This document shows positions 49,781 to 63,300 of a stretch of 64,000 bases of DNA, one piece after another. Made by a program: the position numbers and the translations under genes. The stretch lies in contig VWZW01001651.1 in the NCBI GenBank assembly GCA_013397115.1, forward strand, positions 250,102 through 314,101, read 5' to 3'. How positions within the stretch are numbered: position 1 is the stretch's first letter; every line of letters starts with the position of its first letter. This stretch comes from Edolisoma coerulescens (Eukaryota; Chordata; Aves; Passeriformes; Campephagidae). The notes beneath the pieces were generated by a model. The model saw nothing but the letters and a program-made list of their open reading frames with translations, was not told the origin of the DNA and did not search any database.

Positions 49781-52700
49781 ATAGTAATGTCTTTGTGGTA
49801 CCCTGAGGAATGTGGCTGATATACTCACAGGCATTATATTTCTGGAATATCCGTAAGTGATTTCTGTGAAAAAACTTTTAAAAATAATAGGAAAAGGAAT
49901 GAATCCACAATCCTGTGTATTCAGGTAGTTTTCTATAAAAGGATCCTCCAAAAAAAAAATCATATTTGAGTAAGTCTTGAGCCAAAATACTGATTTGTAA
50001 ATTTATTGCACCTAAACTTGGAAAAAAATATTTCCAGCAAAATCACAAATCTTTTCTCTCTCAAAAACCAGTTTTTTTAATTGAGACGTTTTCATTTAAA
50101 AAAGTAAGTATACTTTTGGGCTTGACTTGTGTCAGTGTCATAATTACCTTTACAAATAGGTAAAAGTAATGATGACAGACAATTAAATAAGGAAGTGAAC
50201 AACTAAATGTAGGCTGAAAATCTGCTTTGCTGCTGCTTAATGAAGATACTCTTGAAGAAGATGGTTGTTCCTGGTTTCAATTCTGGCTTCTAACATCTGT
50301 GGATTTTACCTTGACCACTGGTATGTGAAATGCATCAGCCATCTCTGGGGTTGTGTACAGGCAGCGGGAATTGGTTTCACACAGCATCTCTTGGCAGCAC
50401 CAGGCCTAAGAACGGGGTCCTTGAAGGAACGCCCTGTATGCTGCCTGTAACCTTGCCACAATCTTGCTATAAATTGAGAATTGTGCTAAGTCTTCTAGCA
50501 AAATCAATTTTTTTAAAAGGAGAGTCTGCAAAAGCACCACTTTACTATAAATATCCTTCCTTTGCTTCTATTTCTGTGGATAGCCTTGGCAGAAAACTCA
50601 CAGCATAAAAGAATTTGAGGATTCCTTGGGCCGTATTTGTTTTCCCTTTCCCATCTCCATTTTTTTTTTCTTTTCAAACATGTGAAACTGAAACCAAATA
50701 CTTTCAGAGATTCATTAAGGAAATCAAACTATAATTACTGGTGAGTTCCACCCTGACATAGCATGAAATGTGGCTGCCCACTCAAAGCAATACAAATCTG
50801 TTTGGTTTTGCCAAGCAGAGAGTTCCTAGTTAATTGAACGGTCATTTTCTTAATCAAGAGGAGTAATATGATCTGTAAGGATCTATGCTGAGCTCAGTGG
50901 ATGGGAAGACCATGCCTGATCTTGGCAGACAAAGGAATTGGCCTCCAGGTCTTTGACCCTTTGCGGGCTGTTTTGCCTATGGTCACCACGCTCCTGCAGA
51001 GGATGCATTTGGTTTGTGTTTACTTCATCCTTTACTTAAGTGGAAGTGGTGAGAAGCAGCTCTCCTAAGTGGATGCAATGCTATTCAGAGATGTAGGAGG
51101 TGATACTTCACTGCTGAGGATGCTGCTTGAACCTCCTGGCCCCACCTGCGCCAAGACACAGCTGCAAGTGGGATGCAAATACCTGCAGGCAAGATTTGGG
51201 TGAGGAAGCACTGGGTAGGTTGTCCTGACCTAGCTGATGGGCTGCTGAAATGTGAGTCTATAAGCCTTAGGTTCTGGTTCCAGGTCAAGTAGAAACTCCT
51301 GTTTTGCACAGCCAAAACACTAAGGTTTTGAATCTGAAATATACATCACTGTCCTTGCTGGGTTTGTTGCTGGTAGTGTGTGGGGTTGATTCTGGTTTTG
51401 GTTTTTTTAATTTGGTTTTGCTTTTAAGAAAATCCAGGATGGATGTACAGGACTCTGTGAGAATAAAGGATATTTATTTTGGAGGCTGGGCCTGGGCTGC
51501 AATTTCGATTTTTTTCTAATCCCTGAGTTGGGAAACTGAATCTTATTTTTCCTGGAATACAGGGGGGAGGGTGGCAACAAGAATCAATGTGTTAAGCCAT
51601 TAGCCACCAACTGCTAGAGTACAAATATTGACAAGTGCAAAGGTTTGGTGGTCTTGCTTTTCTGCATGAATATCAGCAATCTATCACACAAAGCCTGCCT
51701 GTGCTTCCAGGAGGCCTGTCTCTGTGTAACATGATTATTGCAGCTTAGTAGGGAGGTAAATGTTACACATGGGTAGTACAGCTTCCACTGAACCTTTGTT
51801 ACCCAACATCCGCTTATATGGAGCTTTGCCTTGCAACGCAAACATCATACATAAACTTCAGAGTTCTAAAATCAGCCAAGTGCTTTCCTGAATAATGCTT
51901 CCTCATACGGACAATCTTGTAAGTTCATATGTGATAATGTGATTGTGGATCTCAGGTCTCTCCTTTAAAAGATCACATGCTCTGAGAGACATTCCCCAGG
52001 AAGAATGCTGTAACTATGTTGTTCACGTGACAGGAATAGAGTAACTGTGGGAACTGAGCAATTTTCAAAACTGAAGCACCCTGCAGTGAGATCTGTGCAA
52101 TGGATGGTCAGTGGGCTCTGAACAGGGATCTGTGAGCAGAGAAGTAGATGGTAGCCTCAAAAATCTTGTCTGAGAAAAGAAAAAACATTGAAAACTTTCC
52201 ACTGTTGTTCAGTCTGGCTAAGCTCCATGAGCTTGCAACACTGAGTCATTATATAAGATGAATCACTGGATGCCGTAGGCTGTTTCAAATCCTTATTGAT
52301 GAGACCTGCTCAGAGCAAGGCTAGAAGCCCTGGTGTTGGAGATGTCTGCAACTTGTGAGACAGGTAGAGCCAAGGAAAGAAGTGTAATCTTGGTCCATCA
52401 CACTGTATATCCTCAGCCAAATTGCAAACTCATAGTTTATTTTCCTTCCTACACAGTGGGTTGAAGCTCAAAATTTCTAAAAGACCCTGTATATTTAGAA
52501 CCCTCGAAATGTGCCATTACATTTCAGATCTTTGCCCCTTCTGGTTATTCTAGATCTGTTCCATACTATCAGGCTTGTCTCCCTGGGATTGCCCTTAGTT
52601 CACTGTTGGTTGTATCCTGTGAGCACATTGCAGCAGGTTAGTCCCACCCAAAGGGGGATAAAAAACCCCTACAAAACATACACAAGGTTTTAAACTGTAA

Positions 52701-53383
52701 AGCTTGCTAATGTGGAATAGCATCAGAAAAAAGCACAAGGACAAAGTTTCTCAAGCAGTGAGCTGGGATTATTTCTGAGACCCCCTCAGCAACAGTGATA
52801 GAGCAGTTAACTCATTGTCTGATGTCCCCCTTCTGAAGCAAAGCCAGTAATACTTTTCTACCTCATCCATAACTCTAAGAGAGGGGCAATCTCAAGGATG
52901 AAATCTGAGACTTGCTAGCAAAATTCCTGCTCAGTAAGTAGAATTTTGCTCCCCTGCTGTGGTTTTGCAGTGGATAAATGTTGCACACATGTTCCTACAA
53001 TTACATACGTGCCTTGCAATAGCAATTTTACCAATACCTGGCAGTATGAAGATGACGCATTCCTCAGGAATAAACCCAGCATATGGATAAGTAGTGTATT
53101 GCTAGAAAAGAGACCACCAGCACTGAGACCACTTCATTATCCAAGTCACATTCTCCCAGTGGAATTCCCACTGTACAAAAGCATTTTCAAGGAAAGCTCT
53201 GTGTGGCCTCAGCAAACGTAATTTTCAAAATGACATTTGTGTTTGAGCATTTTGAAAATGAAAGAAAGCAGGAAACTGAGTCTCAGTCATTTTGCTTACC
53301 TGTTACATTATGGTCAGTTTTGCCCTTTTTCCTTCATTTTCTGTTGGGCAATCAGTTTCTTTGGAAGTTTTGTGGCTTTTTTA

Positions 53384-53403
53384 AAGACATGATATCATGT
53401 CTT
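53384..53403. repeat. Perfect 20-bp palindrome
   Basis: AAGACATGATATCATGTCTT reads identically on both strands with no spacer. Perfect palindromes of this length are rare by chance in 64 kb. It contains CATGATATCATG. It might be a dimeric protein-binding site or a replication by-product. Nothing around it (no gene, no second copy seen) favours either. Confidence 0.75.
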
Positions 53404-54810
53404 GTTATTTATAACTGCTCAGGCTTGTGAAGAAAGAAGAGGATTTATCTGAGGACACAGAGACTGATGAAACTATTTGTTGATCATAGGGTGGTTATAG
53501 GGACAGTGGAAATGCCCTTCTTTCCATTGCAATGTGTAGATTTCCAGACCTGCAGAGCATTGTGAAAGGAGACTGTAAGAGTACGGAATGAAAAGAGCTG
53601 TATATGCAATGCACAGTATGGATCACATTATCTATTAAAGCAGCTATAAACAGATCTTGAAGCTGAGGTAAACAGCCAGCAGCAGCTATTGTGCGGATAT
53701 GGGTCAGATGGTAACAGCTAGGGAGAGCTCAGATCCCTTTAGTCATGCCTTAGTTCTTTGGCTCTGCCTTGCAGCAGAGAGAGGCAATGGGTGACCTCCT
53801 GAGGTCCTTCCCTGCCCTTGTTTCTGTATTCCAAAAGCTACATGTAAATAGTTCATGCTGAACTCAAAAAGCCATCAGGAGAAAGATAATGGCTGTGACA
53901 AGACCATTCATAGCTCATATACTTGTTTTTGTTAGCATAACTACAGCAAAGATAAAATAGAGTCAATGATGCAGAGCTCTATTTGAAAGAAAGTCTCACA
54001 ATTATTTCCTGTATTAGTGAGATGATGGAATAAACACAGAAATGGATGCACTTACGTAAAAGATAGGAAATAGAGAGATACTCAAGTGAAAAACTGCCAT
54101 CTTGTTAGTTTAGCTACTTTTCATACCAATATCAAAATGACCTATAAAAGCAGCACTACTAATCCCTTCACTGCTTGGGCTCTCAAGTTCCACAAAATAA
54201 GCTTGTCATGAGGTAGTTATTACCTGTTACTGCCCTTGTATCACTGGGGAAAACAGCAGTCAGATTGGACTAAAATGTGAGTAGAAATACTGGTTGCTGT
54301 AATGCCCATTCAAGTAATGGTGTATGACAAAACAAGCAGTTCTTGTCACTTGCTGACTTTTATGAGTCACTTAATAAATATTAAGACAACTGGCACCCAG
54401 TGCTATGCCCCATAGCATGTCTTACCAAAAGTGGACAACACAGAACATTTATCTGCAAAATAAGGTGTCTTATGAATATAAGGCACACCTCTAATGCTGA
54501 ACAGGGCGTGACTGGACTAGTACCTGCAAAGAAAATCCACTAAAGCTTCTGTATATAGGAATATTTGTCTACTCTGAATGAGATTCCCAAGTGTAGTAGT
54601 TGAACATTATTTACCCTACTGCAGGGATACTCTTTACTCCGAATGAAAGTAAGTTAATACAATTTCTTCTCTTCGGGCCAGATTCATGCAGGGGTTTAGG
54701 GGTAGCCTGAGTTATCCCAAGGTCTGTGTCCCAAGTGTAAGGAACATTACTTGCTAGGCAGAGATATCTTTCATTTCACGTGTAGGACTGAAAAGGTTTG
54801 GACTCCTTGT

Positions 54811-54852
54811 AATTTTAGCTATTTGTTTTACAAATAGTTGCCCTGGCTAAAT
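54811..54852. repeat. Nested imperfect inverted repeat
   Basis: An inner stem CTATTTGT/ACAAATAG (54819-54826 and 54830-54837, loop TTT) is framed by outer arms AATTTTAGC (54811-54819) and GCTAAATT (54846-54853), with an unpaired segment on one side. This suggests a longer imperfect hairpin. No function is known. Confidence 0.45.
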
Positions 54853-57289
54853 TCCAATTAGAAGTAAAGGTGGACTTAAGGAAGAGGGAGTGGGGACTTG
54901 GAAGACACGAAGAATGTTCTCTTGTAAAGACTGTAAGTATCTTGAATTTAATTCTCTGCTTAATATAGCTTCCCTTTGTCACCTTGGCATATCAGAATTT
55001 CTGTTTTCTTTCCCTGGATTTTAAAGAAAAGAGAAGAATTGGTGACTGCAAGTGGGGAATAAGTCTACTTTTCATAGGGCAATCCTCTAAAGGCATCTTC
55101 AAGAATGCCAGATTTTCAAAGGTTCTGTTGTGTGAAAGACGGTAGTGCAGAGATGATAGTGGAAGTGGAAAGAAAACAAATGACTAATGGAGCAGTGTGG
55201 CTAGACAAGTATATGGACTGTATTAAGTATAGAGAGAAAAAGTCTGCAGAGAAGAGACGATAGAAGTTGACAGGTGACTGCTTGAGGTCCTAAATGGCAG
55301 TAGAGTTCATATCATAGAGTTCAGTGAGCATGCTGGATCTGTCTCTTCCTCTGCCTTTCATAACTCTGGAACTAATTTTACATATTAAATGAAATACTTT
55401 GTCGACCCAGTGTGTCTGGCACTGAATTTGTAAATCCATCCTTTCTATTTCAGTCAGGCGTGACTGGGTGAACAACCTCTATAACTAAAAGAAATGACAT
55501 GAATAATTCTTCCTTGAAATAAGGTCAATGTTATCCTCATGTGACTTGAGCTGTGTGGAAGGAACAAAGACCTACGTCAACCGGGTCCTATTACCAACTC
55601 TGGGTGCAGATGTATTTTGTCATAAGTCTCAGCTAATAATTAAAGAGTCATTATGATTATCTCTTTTTTTTCAAGAAAACAATATTCTTCATAGAAATGT
55701 CTTTCAGCATCAAATTCACCTTGGGGTGAAAGAAATTTTGTCATTACAAAGCAACTTTCATGTTATGCCCTAGTGCACATTTACTAAAAAGTTGCCACTA
55801 TTCATATTCTGCTTGGTCTTTGTCATCATGAACCTGACCTTTTCGTGTCATATTAAAATGCAGCTTATGGAATTTTTTTTTGCTTGTTTTCTGTTTGTTT
55901 ATGTAATTCTGACTTACCATTTCAGTATATAACATAACTGATTTACTAATGTCAGCTACCTTTGCTATACAGACAATACTTTCAATGTAAAAAAAGTGGT
56001 AATAGTGGATGCAGCCTGCTGCTGTTTTCAGATAGCATCAGAAGGGAATGTTTTGGGTTTTTTAAATATACAATCTCAATCTAGTTTAATTTTTGTGGAA
56101 AGCTTATTTTTTCCTTACCACAAAAAAAAATTGGACAATTCTGTAGATGATTTTTTCTATAGAACGATTTAATAGCACCAGTGGCCATAAAATAGCAAAA
56201 TGCAGTACATCTTGCTAGTAGAAAATTACAGTATCTTTAGCAAAATGAACTTGCATAGATTTTTCTTTGATTGTTGGAAGTATCCTGCCTTAAACAGTAG
56301 GCAATCTCTTTGGAAATGCTTAAGTTACCGGTTTCACTGCCATTTTATACTTCTGCGTACTGTCAGTAGGAGTTCACATTCTGCACTATGTCTATCTAAA
56401 TCTGCTTACAGAAAGGAATGATAAGTATTGCATTGGAAAACCTACATTATTGTCTTCTGCTTTTCCTTACTTAACGGTAACTGTTCTCAGCACAAATAAG
56501 ATAGCATAGGTAGGAAAACTTGTCTTTCTCATATACACTGTTTTATCAGTTCTATGTATAATATTAAGTCCATGCTACACAATTTAATGAACATGCCACC
56601 AGCTTCATAAACACAGGGCTTTAAAAATTGCTTGTGGAAAACTTATGATCTACTACTGAATCATATTCAAAGGTTACTCTAGGTAAATATGAGGCATCAC
56701 GAGGCCTTGCATGAAAGATCACAAAACAGTATACTATGCTATAGGTTTGTGAACCTTCTCAGGTTTCCCAAGAGAAGCCATCTAACATGGTCTGGTCTGG
56801 AAAAGATGTGGAGTAATTGGTACTGCTGTGTTATGGGAACCACTTTCTGTAACTCCCAGATTATCTTCACCTCATCATATTTGATTATCCTGGTGAAAAT
56901 ACAAAAACTGGGTAAAAGAAAGCAGGTGAAGATGTGGGTTTATATCCTTTGGTCATGTCACAATATTTGTTGTTAAACTGTTCTCATTATTGGAATCTGG
57001 CACAGATCATAGAAAAATGTATTTGAGTAATCTTTTTTTATTTATTATTGATTTACCTGTCTTTTGCCCTGGTTATGTAAATACAGCTAAAATAAATTAT
57101 TTTTTAATTCTGTTTCCCAGTGGTGGGCTGCTATTTCCAGTGACAGTAATAAATTTATTTTTATTTTAAGTCTATCAGATTGCACAACTCCGGTTTTACT
57201 TCACAGTCTTTGTAGGCATAGCTACAGCCATTTACGGCAGATTTCTGCCCTTGTGTTCTAAAGGCACAGAATTCTGGCCAAAATCAGCA

Positions 57290-57350
57290 GTCATAGAATC
57301 AAAGAGTCATACAACCAGTTTGGTTGGAAAAGACCTTTAAGATCACTTCA
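57290..57350 (-). mobile_element. CR1 LINE 3'-tail fragment
   Basis: About 60 bases match the CR1 3' end in reverse orientation. There is GTCATAGAATC followed by a second AGAGTCATA unit (the octamer tail repeat), then TTTGGTTGGAAAAGACCTTTAAGATCA. It carries more changes than the 49.7-kb copy, and the tail is kept while the rest is missing. Confidence 0.85.
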
Positions 57351-58643
57351 GTGATGTAGGAATATGACTAAAAGTCAATTTCTTATCCATTGAAAATAGG
57401 TCAGGAGATTAAAAAGGGTTGAACAAGAGAGACATTAACATGGGTTGAAAAGAAAATTCTAGATATAAAAATTTATAAAACTGAAGTGGGATGCATTTGA
57501 TCTTAGGGAACTGCAGTGAACTAGATCCTTTGAACATATTAATTTATATAAGATAGTTTGTATAAGCTGACTCCTTTGAAGATGTGGGAATTAAATTTAC
57601 ACATACGCTCTGTTTTTGTGAAGAATTCAATCAATGTACTTTCCTTAAAGCCAGTGATCTTTTTTAACACTTTTCCTTCTTGTGACAGAAAATATTTTAA
57701 TGATTGGAGAATTAGAAATAAAAAATTGACTTAATGTCTTTTTCTTTCCTAGCCAAGCTACTGCTCTCCTAAATACACTGTTCTGCATTTTCCAGGGTCC
57801 TGCCTCCACAGTCCAGTGCCAGACAGTAAATATGGAACTTGCACACCCTAACTCTCTTTAGACTGGTTTTCCAGAAAAGCAACTTAGTCTGATCTCTGAA
57901 TTTACCCTCACATCTAAACAATGCAGCATACTGAAACCATTGTCTCTTTAGCACTAAACTTGGTGATCAGAAATTCCCTAGATTATTTTTGCATTCCAGG
58001 GCTGCTACCACACAAGATTCATGGGGACATGAGGAAGATTCAAGATGCTAGACAAACATATGTATATATATGTACATAAAAATTATATTATTCCCCAAAC
58101 TATCTGGTGAACTAACATTTTCTTCTAACATCACTAATTAGGTCTTGAAAAGATTCTGTGGTGTCACAGATGTTACTGCAGAGGAAACCATGCTGGCAAG
58201 CAAGGAGGAAATAGTAACAGTGCTTTTGTTAATTTAACAGAATAGAAAGCTTAACCCTTTTAGTGTTAGAACAGGGACAGGATATGGTGTTTTATATGAA
58301 ATATTTTCATCCATTTAAAGGTGCTAGTGCTTTTACCCTGGAAAGAATTTTGGCACAGACTAACTGGGCAATTCACATAGGCTTCCTTTCATTATGTTCC
58401 CAGGTATAAATAGCACCATATCAAAAAGATTAATTTTTGATTATTAGAAGGACAACATATCACAGGTTCTTTGGACTAATCTGGCTTCAGGCTCTACTGA
58501 TAAAATGCAGAGGAAAGTCTAGCTCCATAGACCAGAGAGAAAAAAATACCTTTGATGCAAGTAAAAAATAGTAATGGAATGTAATTTAAAAAAAATATAT
58601 GCAAGCAATTCTGATGGCTACCCAGTCAGTCTTGTCTGTTCTC
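57351..58643. other. Unique non-coding DNA
   Basis: No gene is supported. An AT-rich alternating run (ACATATGTATATATATGTACAT) lies near 58057-58077. A plausible pyrimidine tract plus TCCTAG at 57738-57753 is followed by no recognisable exon. Confidence 0.65.
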
Positions 58644-58644
58644 A

Positions 58645-59200
58645 GAAACACAGAACAGCAGAAGGGCTGAGGATGCAATGGACCTCCAAAGGTCACGTGG
58701 CCCAACCCTCTGCTCAAGCAGGGCCACCTAGTGCTGGTTGCCCTAGACCATGTCCAGTCAGCGTTTGAGTATCTCCAAGGATGGTGACTCTGCAACCTCT
58801 CTGGGTAACCTGTGCCAGTGCTCAGACACCATCACAGTATAAAAAGTGTTTCCTTATGTTCAGGCGGACCCTCTTGTGTTTCATTTCATGCTCATTGCAT
58901 CTGCTTCTGTCACTTGGCACCACTGAAAGGAGTCTGGCTCTGTCCTCTTTGCACCATCCCTCCAGGTATTTGTGCACATTGATGAGATGCACCCAAGCCT
59001 TATCTTTTTCAGGCTAAATAGCCGCAGGTCTCTCAGCATTTCCTCTGGAGAGATGCTCCAGTTCCTTCATCATCTTTGTGGCCCTTCACTGGACCGTCTC
59101 CAGTATGTTCATGTCTCTCTGATACTGGGCAGTCCAAAACTGGATCCAGTATTCCAGGTGTGGCCTCATCAGTGCTGAGGAGAGGGGAAGGATCACCTCC
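58645..59200 (-). mobile_element. CR1 LINE 3' fragment, largest in the window
   Basis: About 555 bases match the 3' region of CR1 on the minus strand. Read on the plus strand, the blocks include GCTGAGGATGCAATGGACCTCC, CCCAACCCTCTGCTCAAGCAGG, GGTGACTCTGCAACCTCTCTGG, GCATTTCCTCTGGAGAGATGC and CTGGATCCAGTATTCCAGGTG, ending GGGGAAGGATCACCTCC near 59200. The 3' end faces low coordinates. The subfamily differs from the 31.3-kb copy in the long tail segment, which includes the 'aggtggccctgcttgagcag' block when read in sense. The copy is 5'-truncated and has no intact open frame. Plus-strand frames inside it are antisense artefacts. Confidence 0.93.
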
Positions 59201-59900
59201 TATTGCCTTTCTCTTCTGTTTTCTTTCTCAAACTAGGATCAAGGGCAAAGTACTTTCCAACATCTTACCCAAAATCAGTAAAAGATATTTATTCTTATAA
59301 AAAACCCTAAAATAATATTTTCTTATCAAACTCTTGGGGAAATAAAAAATTTAGTAACTGTAGATTATAACTGGAATAGCCCTTGGGAAGTATCATCTGC
59401 CCATAGGCATTGCAGAAACCAGTGAACTTTCACAGTGGTCCTTCCTAGTTTAGTCCCTAGCTTGGGTCAAGTTAGAGGATGTTGGAAGGTTTCTGATGCT
59501 CACTTCAAATGGTGAAATTTTTTTTCCTGCATTGAGTAAGTTATTCCCTTTGCTGTGCCCCTTATTGGTAATCTGAAATTGAAGCTTTGGCTTTTAGCCA
59601 TTGGATTGTTCTGTATGTTTGTATACCAAAGTAAAGACTTGTCTCCGTGTGAAGTAACACAGTCTCCTTGGGCTCCATGTAAAGGAGGTTTTTTGCCATT
59701 CCTATGACTCTCTTTAGGAGCCTTTCAATTTTTCTTTTACATTTTCTTTAGGAATGACCTAAATAGGAACAGGACACTGGACTATACAATTCCAGTCATG
59801 GTCTGTCTGCTGTGCTGTGTGGTGGCATCAGATACACCTGCATTAGTACAAGCCACATATTGATGCGTCTGTCTTTCAGAATTTGCACATAAGTTAGCTA
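59201..59900. other. Unique or unassigned non-coding DNA
   Basis: It begins with a pyrimidine-rich run (about 59205-59232) just beyond the CR1 5' truncation point, then AT-rich DNA without recognisable content. The last 100 bases, from about 59800, may already belong to the repeat block that follows. Confidence 0.5.
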
Positions 59901-60300
59901 AAAATGCAACTGTTGAGGCAAAAGGTGGCTGATTTTGCTCACCCAAAAATGTTACTGGTGGGGTGGCTGACTGAGCCCTGTTATGTCCCAGCTCTGCTCT
60001 CCACATGGCAGTGTGGAAGTTCACCACACGTGAATAACCAAAGTCCTTGATCTTGCTGCAGCTGTGTCCATTAGAGAGGTCAGCAGTGTGGCCACTCTGG
60101 GCATCAGGGTCCTGGGAGCAGGCAGGACAGGACATCCCACACAGGGCCGTCCCACCGTCCCCAGCCAGGGTCTGGGGCAGGCTGGGGAGCAAAGGGGACA
60201 GGGATGTGGCCAGGCTGAGATGTCACCCTGTGGATGGGAGCCAGAATTAAGCCTAGTGAGGGGAACCAGGACCAGACAGCCCTGGGATGGTCAGGCTCAG
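59901..60300 (+). repeat. GC-rich repeat block, copy B
   Basis: A GC-rich block in the same orientation as copy A at 20.96-21.30 kb. Shared ordered segments are CCCAAAAATG (59942-59951), AGGACAGG…AGGGCCGTCCCACCGTCCCCAGCC (about 60124-60166) and GGTCAGGCTC (60289-60298). Downstream, a TTTGCTTTGTTTAACCTATT stretch at about 60527-60546 resembles the polyadenylation region of some avian LTRs, so the element could extend to about 60.6 kb. Minus-strand frames of 136 codons (59782-60192 and 60104-60514) look like products of GC richness and match no protein I know. Confidence 0.4.
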
Positions 60301-63300
60301 GTGGGAAGCAAATGGTAGAGACTTGGCTCAAAGCAGCTCCCATGGAAAGGAAGGTCAGCCCTTGCTGAGGTTCCCAGGAGTGCTGCCTGGCAGTCTCTCC
60401 CCACAGCCACCAAAGGGACCCTGCACCCTGCAGCCAGTCCTCTGGGAGCAGGGATGGCCTTGAGGCCCTGTCAGTATACCAGCTCCCCTCATAATAGTGG
60501 GAGCTGAGGTTCAAACACTGGCTTTTGCTTTGTTTAACCTATTAATTTATTTGACTGTCTCATTCCTGAGCCTATCACCACCTGCATGGATGAGGACTGA
60601 ATAGTTAAGTACTTTCCTATTGTTAGATCAGCATATATGCTGCTGTAATGGGAAGGACTCTGGAAGTGTTTATGTCCAAGGGTGGAGAAGATGCCTGAGA
60701 GGAATAAAGCATAACTGCTTGTGAGTGCTGTGTTTTCAAGGCAGATGAACAATGTGGTGAATCTGGTTATTATATGAATGAAACACAATGAAACGAAAAA
60801 CCCCAGGGGCATCATGTCCTTGGAGCTGTGGATTTTTAGCAAGAAAATGTATAGGGAGACTGGAGTTCCCACAAGCACTTATTCAAGTTCCTCATTGATT
60901 GTGGGTGCTATTTTTAGACATCCTCACCCACCTGCCTGGGAGATAACTGGAAGCTAATAACTCCCATGTTAGCAGGTTACTGGGAATGCCTCAGTACCAT
61001 CATCCTGGGGTGGAGAAAAGCATTAGGCAATCCAGGAAGCATTTGGCAAAGCTATTACTAAGGACTTCTCCCTCCCCTAATCACCTAGCTGATATTCATG
61101 ATACTAATCAAGATAATAGCTGTCCCTGCTTGTCTCTCTTCTTTTCCAGTCTGAGGAAATGCAGTGCTCTCTTCCTGCTAAGGGAGACGAGTGGCAGGTG
61201 ATCACAGAGGGTGTGGAGCTTCTCTGCAAAAAGTCAACAGGCAAGTGGATATGGCTTATAATATGGTTTAAGTTCAACAAGCAAAATACATGAGACTACC
61301 TCCCTGTTTAGTTTTTGGTACATAAAATTTGTGAAGTTCACTTTTGGCATGTGGGTGTACTGCCATTTTGGGTGGTGATGGGGAATGCAGCACTAATTTG
61401 GAAGTAGGTGATCATGATATAAAAGTGATTGTAAGGCTGCACCCTGGTGCTTATCTCTACTCTATTGTTCATCTCCTATCTATTGTTATGGTTATCACTC
61501 GCAATAAAAGGGCATTGATTTACAAAATACTTGAACTTTATTAACAAGGCATTGTTGTAAGATGATGAAGTCAATTGGGAGTTCCACAGAAGGAGTAGGA
61601 GGGGATTTGATAGAGTGTGATGTATGTATTTGCTGGTGGCAATGACTTGCATGTCTGGCTCTTACAGGTCTGGGCTTATATTTCCTGCTGTTGCCAGCGT
61701 ATTCCCTACTGTAGTTTACAGTAGTTCTGTCTTGTGTTGTTTCCTTGTCCAGATTGCATCCAGCTGCATGTCTTTCAGTATTTTTTTGCCATTCCAGCTG
61801 GATGGCCATACTAGATTGGAGAAGAAATCCAGTTACTTATCACTCTCCTTGTGAAGCGCTAGATACCGTAGGATTTACCACTTCTGTTGGTGTTTTGTTG
61901 GCCTCTGGACATAAGATTACAAAATATATGCTCACCACTCTTTTTTTCCCTCTCCTATGGCTCCAATTTTGGTCAATTTCTTGACCAGAAATTTTTCAGA
62001 GGGGTAGTAAGAGACTGCAGAAATTTACTTCTTCGGGTCATGGGTGAACGGGAAAAATAAAGAACAGATAATTGTTCCTAGTTGTTTTACTTCCCCACTT
62101 AAAAACATATATTTAAACCTTTATTAGAGTCTTGAAGCAAACGCTCCATTTAAGGCCTTGGGTGTTGAGTTTTTTTTTCTTTTCTGTGCAAGATCAGCAT
62201 ATTGTAAAACTCCTGGGAATACAGATCTAAAGGGACAAGGAAGGATAAGCAGAAGAAGTATTTAGTGAAGGATGTTAAACTATTCCAGACAGAATCCTTG
62301 AGGGAATATCTTTCAAGAGAAATCCCTAAGTGGCAAGACACAAGCTGGGAAAATATTAAGCCAAAATATTTTACAGCCGTCTGAGAAGAGCTGGTGGAAT
62401 AATACGAGGAACGTTTTCCTTTCTTGCCACATTCAGTTTCCTCCTGTGTGCAGTGCTGGCAAAATGTTAAGCATCTTGTGAAATACTGCCTTTAAATACA
62501 TGACTGCTAACAGGTTTCCATAGCTATAAACTACAGGGCCAAGTGTGGCTACCTCCAGTGAGTTGTTAGAGGCTTCTGCCAAGTGGCTCCTGTAGCTCCC
62601 TCCCCTCTCCCTCTCCTATAGTGGTTCATCACGGTGTGTCTGCACTGGGGGATCAGATCAGACTCCCAGTGGCTGAGAAGCTCCTTAAAGCACTGTAACA
62701 TTATTCTGTAGGTGATGCCACTACTTCCCATGCCCTAAATAAATACTGCCTTTGCAGTACTTCTATCATGTGTTAAGGCAGGCAGAGCATGACCTGAAAC
62801 ACGAATGGCACAATCCACTACTAAGTCTGTGTCTGAACAAAACAGGGGGGTTTCTGATGCACACACAAGACAAGTTTACTTATCTGTGACTGAGTTTATA
62901 GCAGAAAAAAAAAATCCTGTTCTACTTAAAAACCATGTATGTTGTCTGGGAAATAATGTAATTGAATTTCTGTAAGCTCTCTTAGATGTCTTTTCCCTTA
63001 TTTGCTTAGATGTGTGCATTGTGTAACATAATAAGTGTGGTTTGTATGCATCTATCATATGATTTATTCCTCTACTTTTCTACATGATGGCATGACATAA
63101 AATTAGTTTTGTCATAAAAATACTATATAATACACTTCATATGATTTAAATATTTTTCATTAATTGATTGAATCACATGCTTTAAAAAGATCAACAAATT
63201 ATTGTGTACTATATCACTGAGGTGAAAATGCTGCCCTCCCCAAGCACTGCCTTTTGCTCTTGCATTCAGCTTTTGCCAATAATTAGCTGCCTTTGGGTGT

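Larger units (their letters stand above)
49781..57288. other. Unique non-coding DNA, no supported gene
   Basis: No gene or transposon is recognised. Open frames are at most about 92 codons. The stretch holds a perfect 20-bp palindrome at 53.39 kb and an 8-bp stem with wider partial complementarity at 54.81-54.85 kb. A T-rich stretch lies around 50.04-50.07 kb. No CpG island, promoter or RNA gene is evident. Confidence 0.7.

Noticed and set aside
58574..59300. Series of plus-strand open frames
   Set aside because: They are antisense to a minus-strand CR1 fragment.
60104..60514. 136-codon minus-strand frame, proline- and glycine-rich
   Set aside because: It lies in a GC-rich repeat block where stop codons are rare. 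No homology is recognised and a similar frame occurs in the related block at 21 kb.
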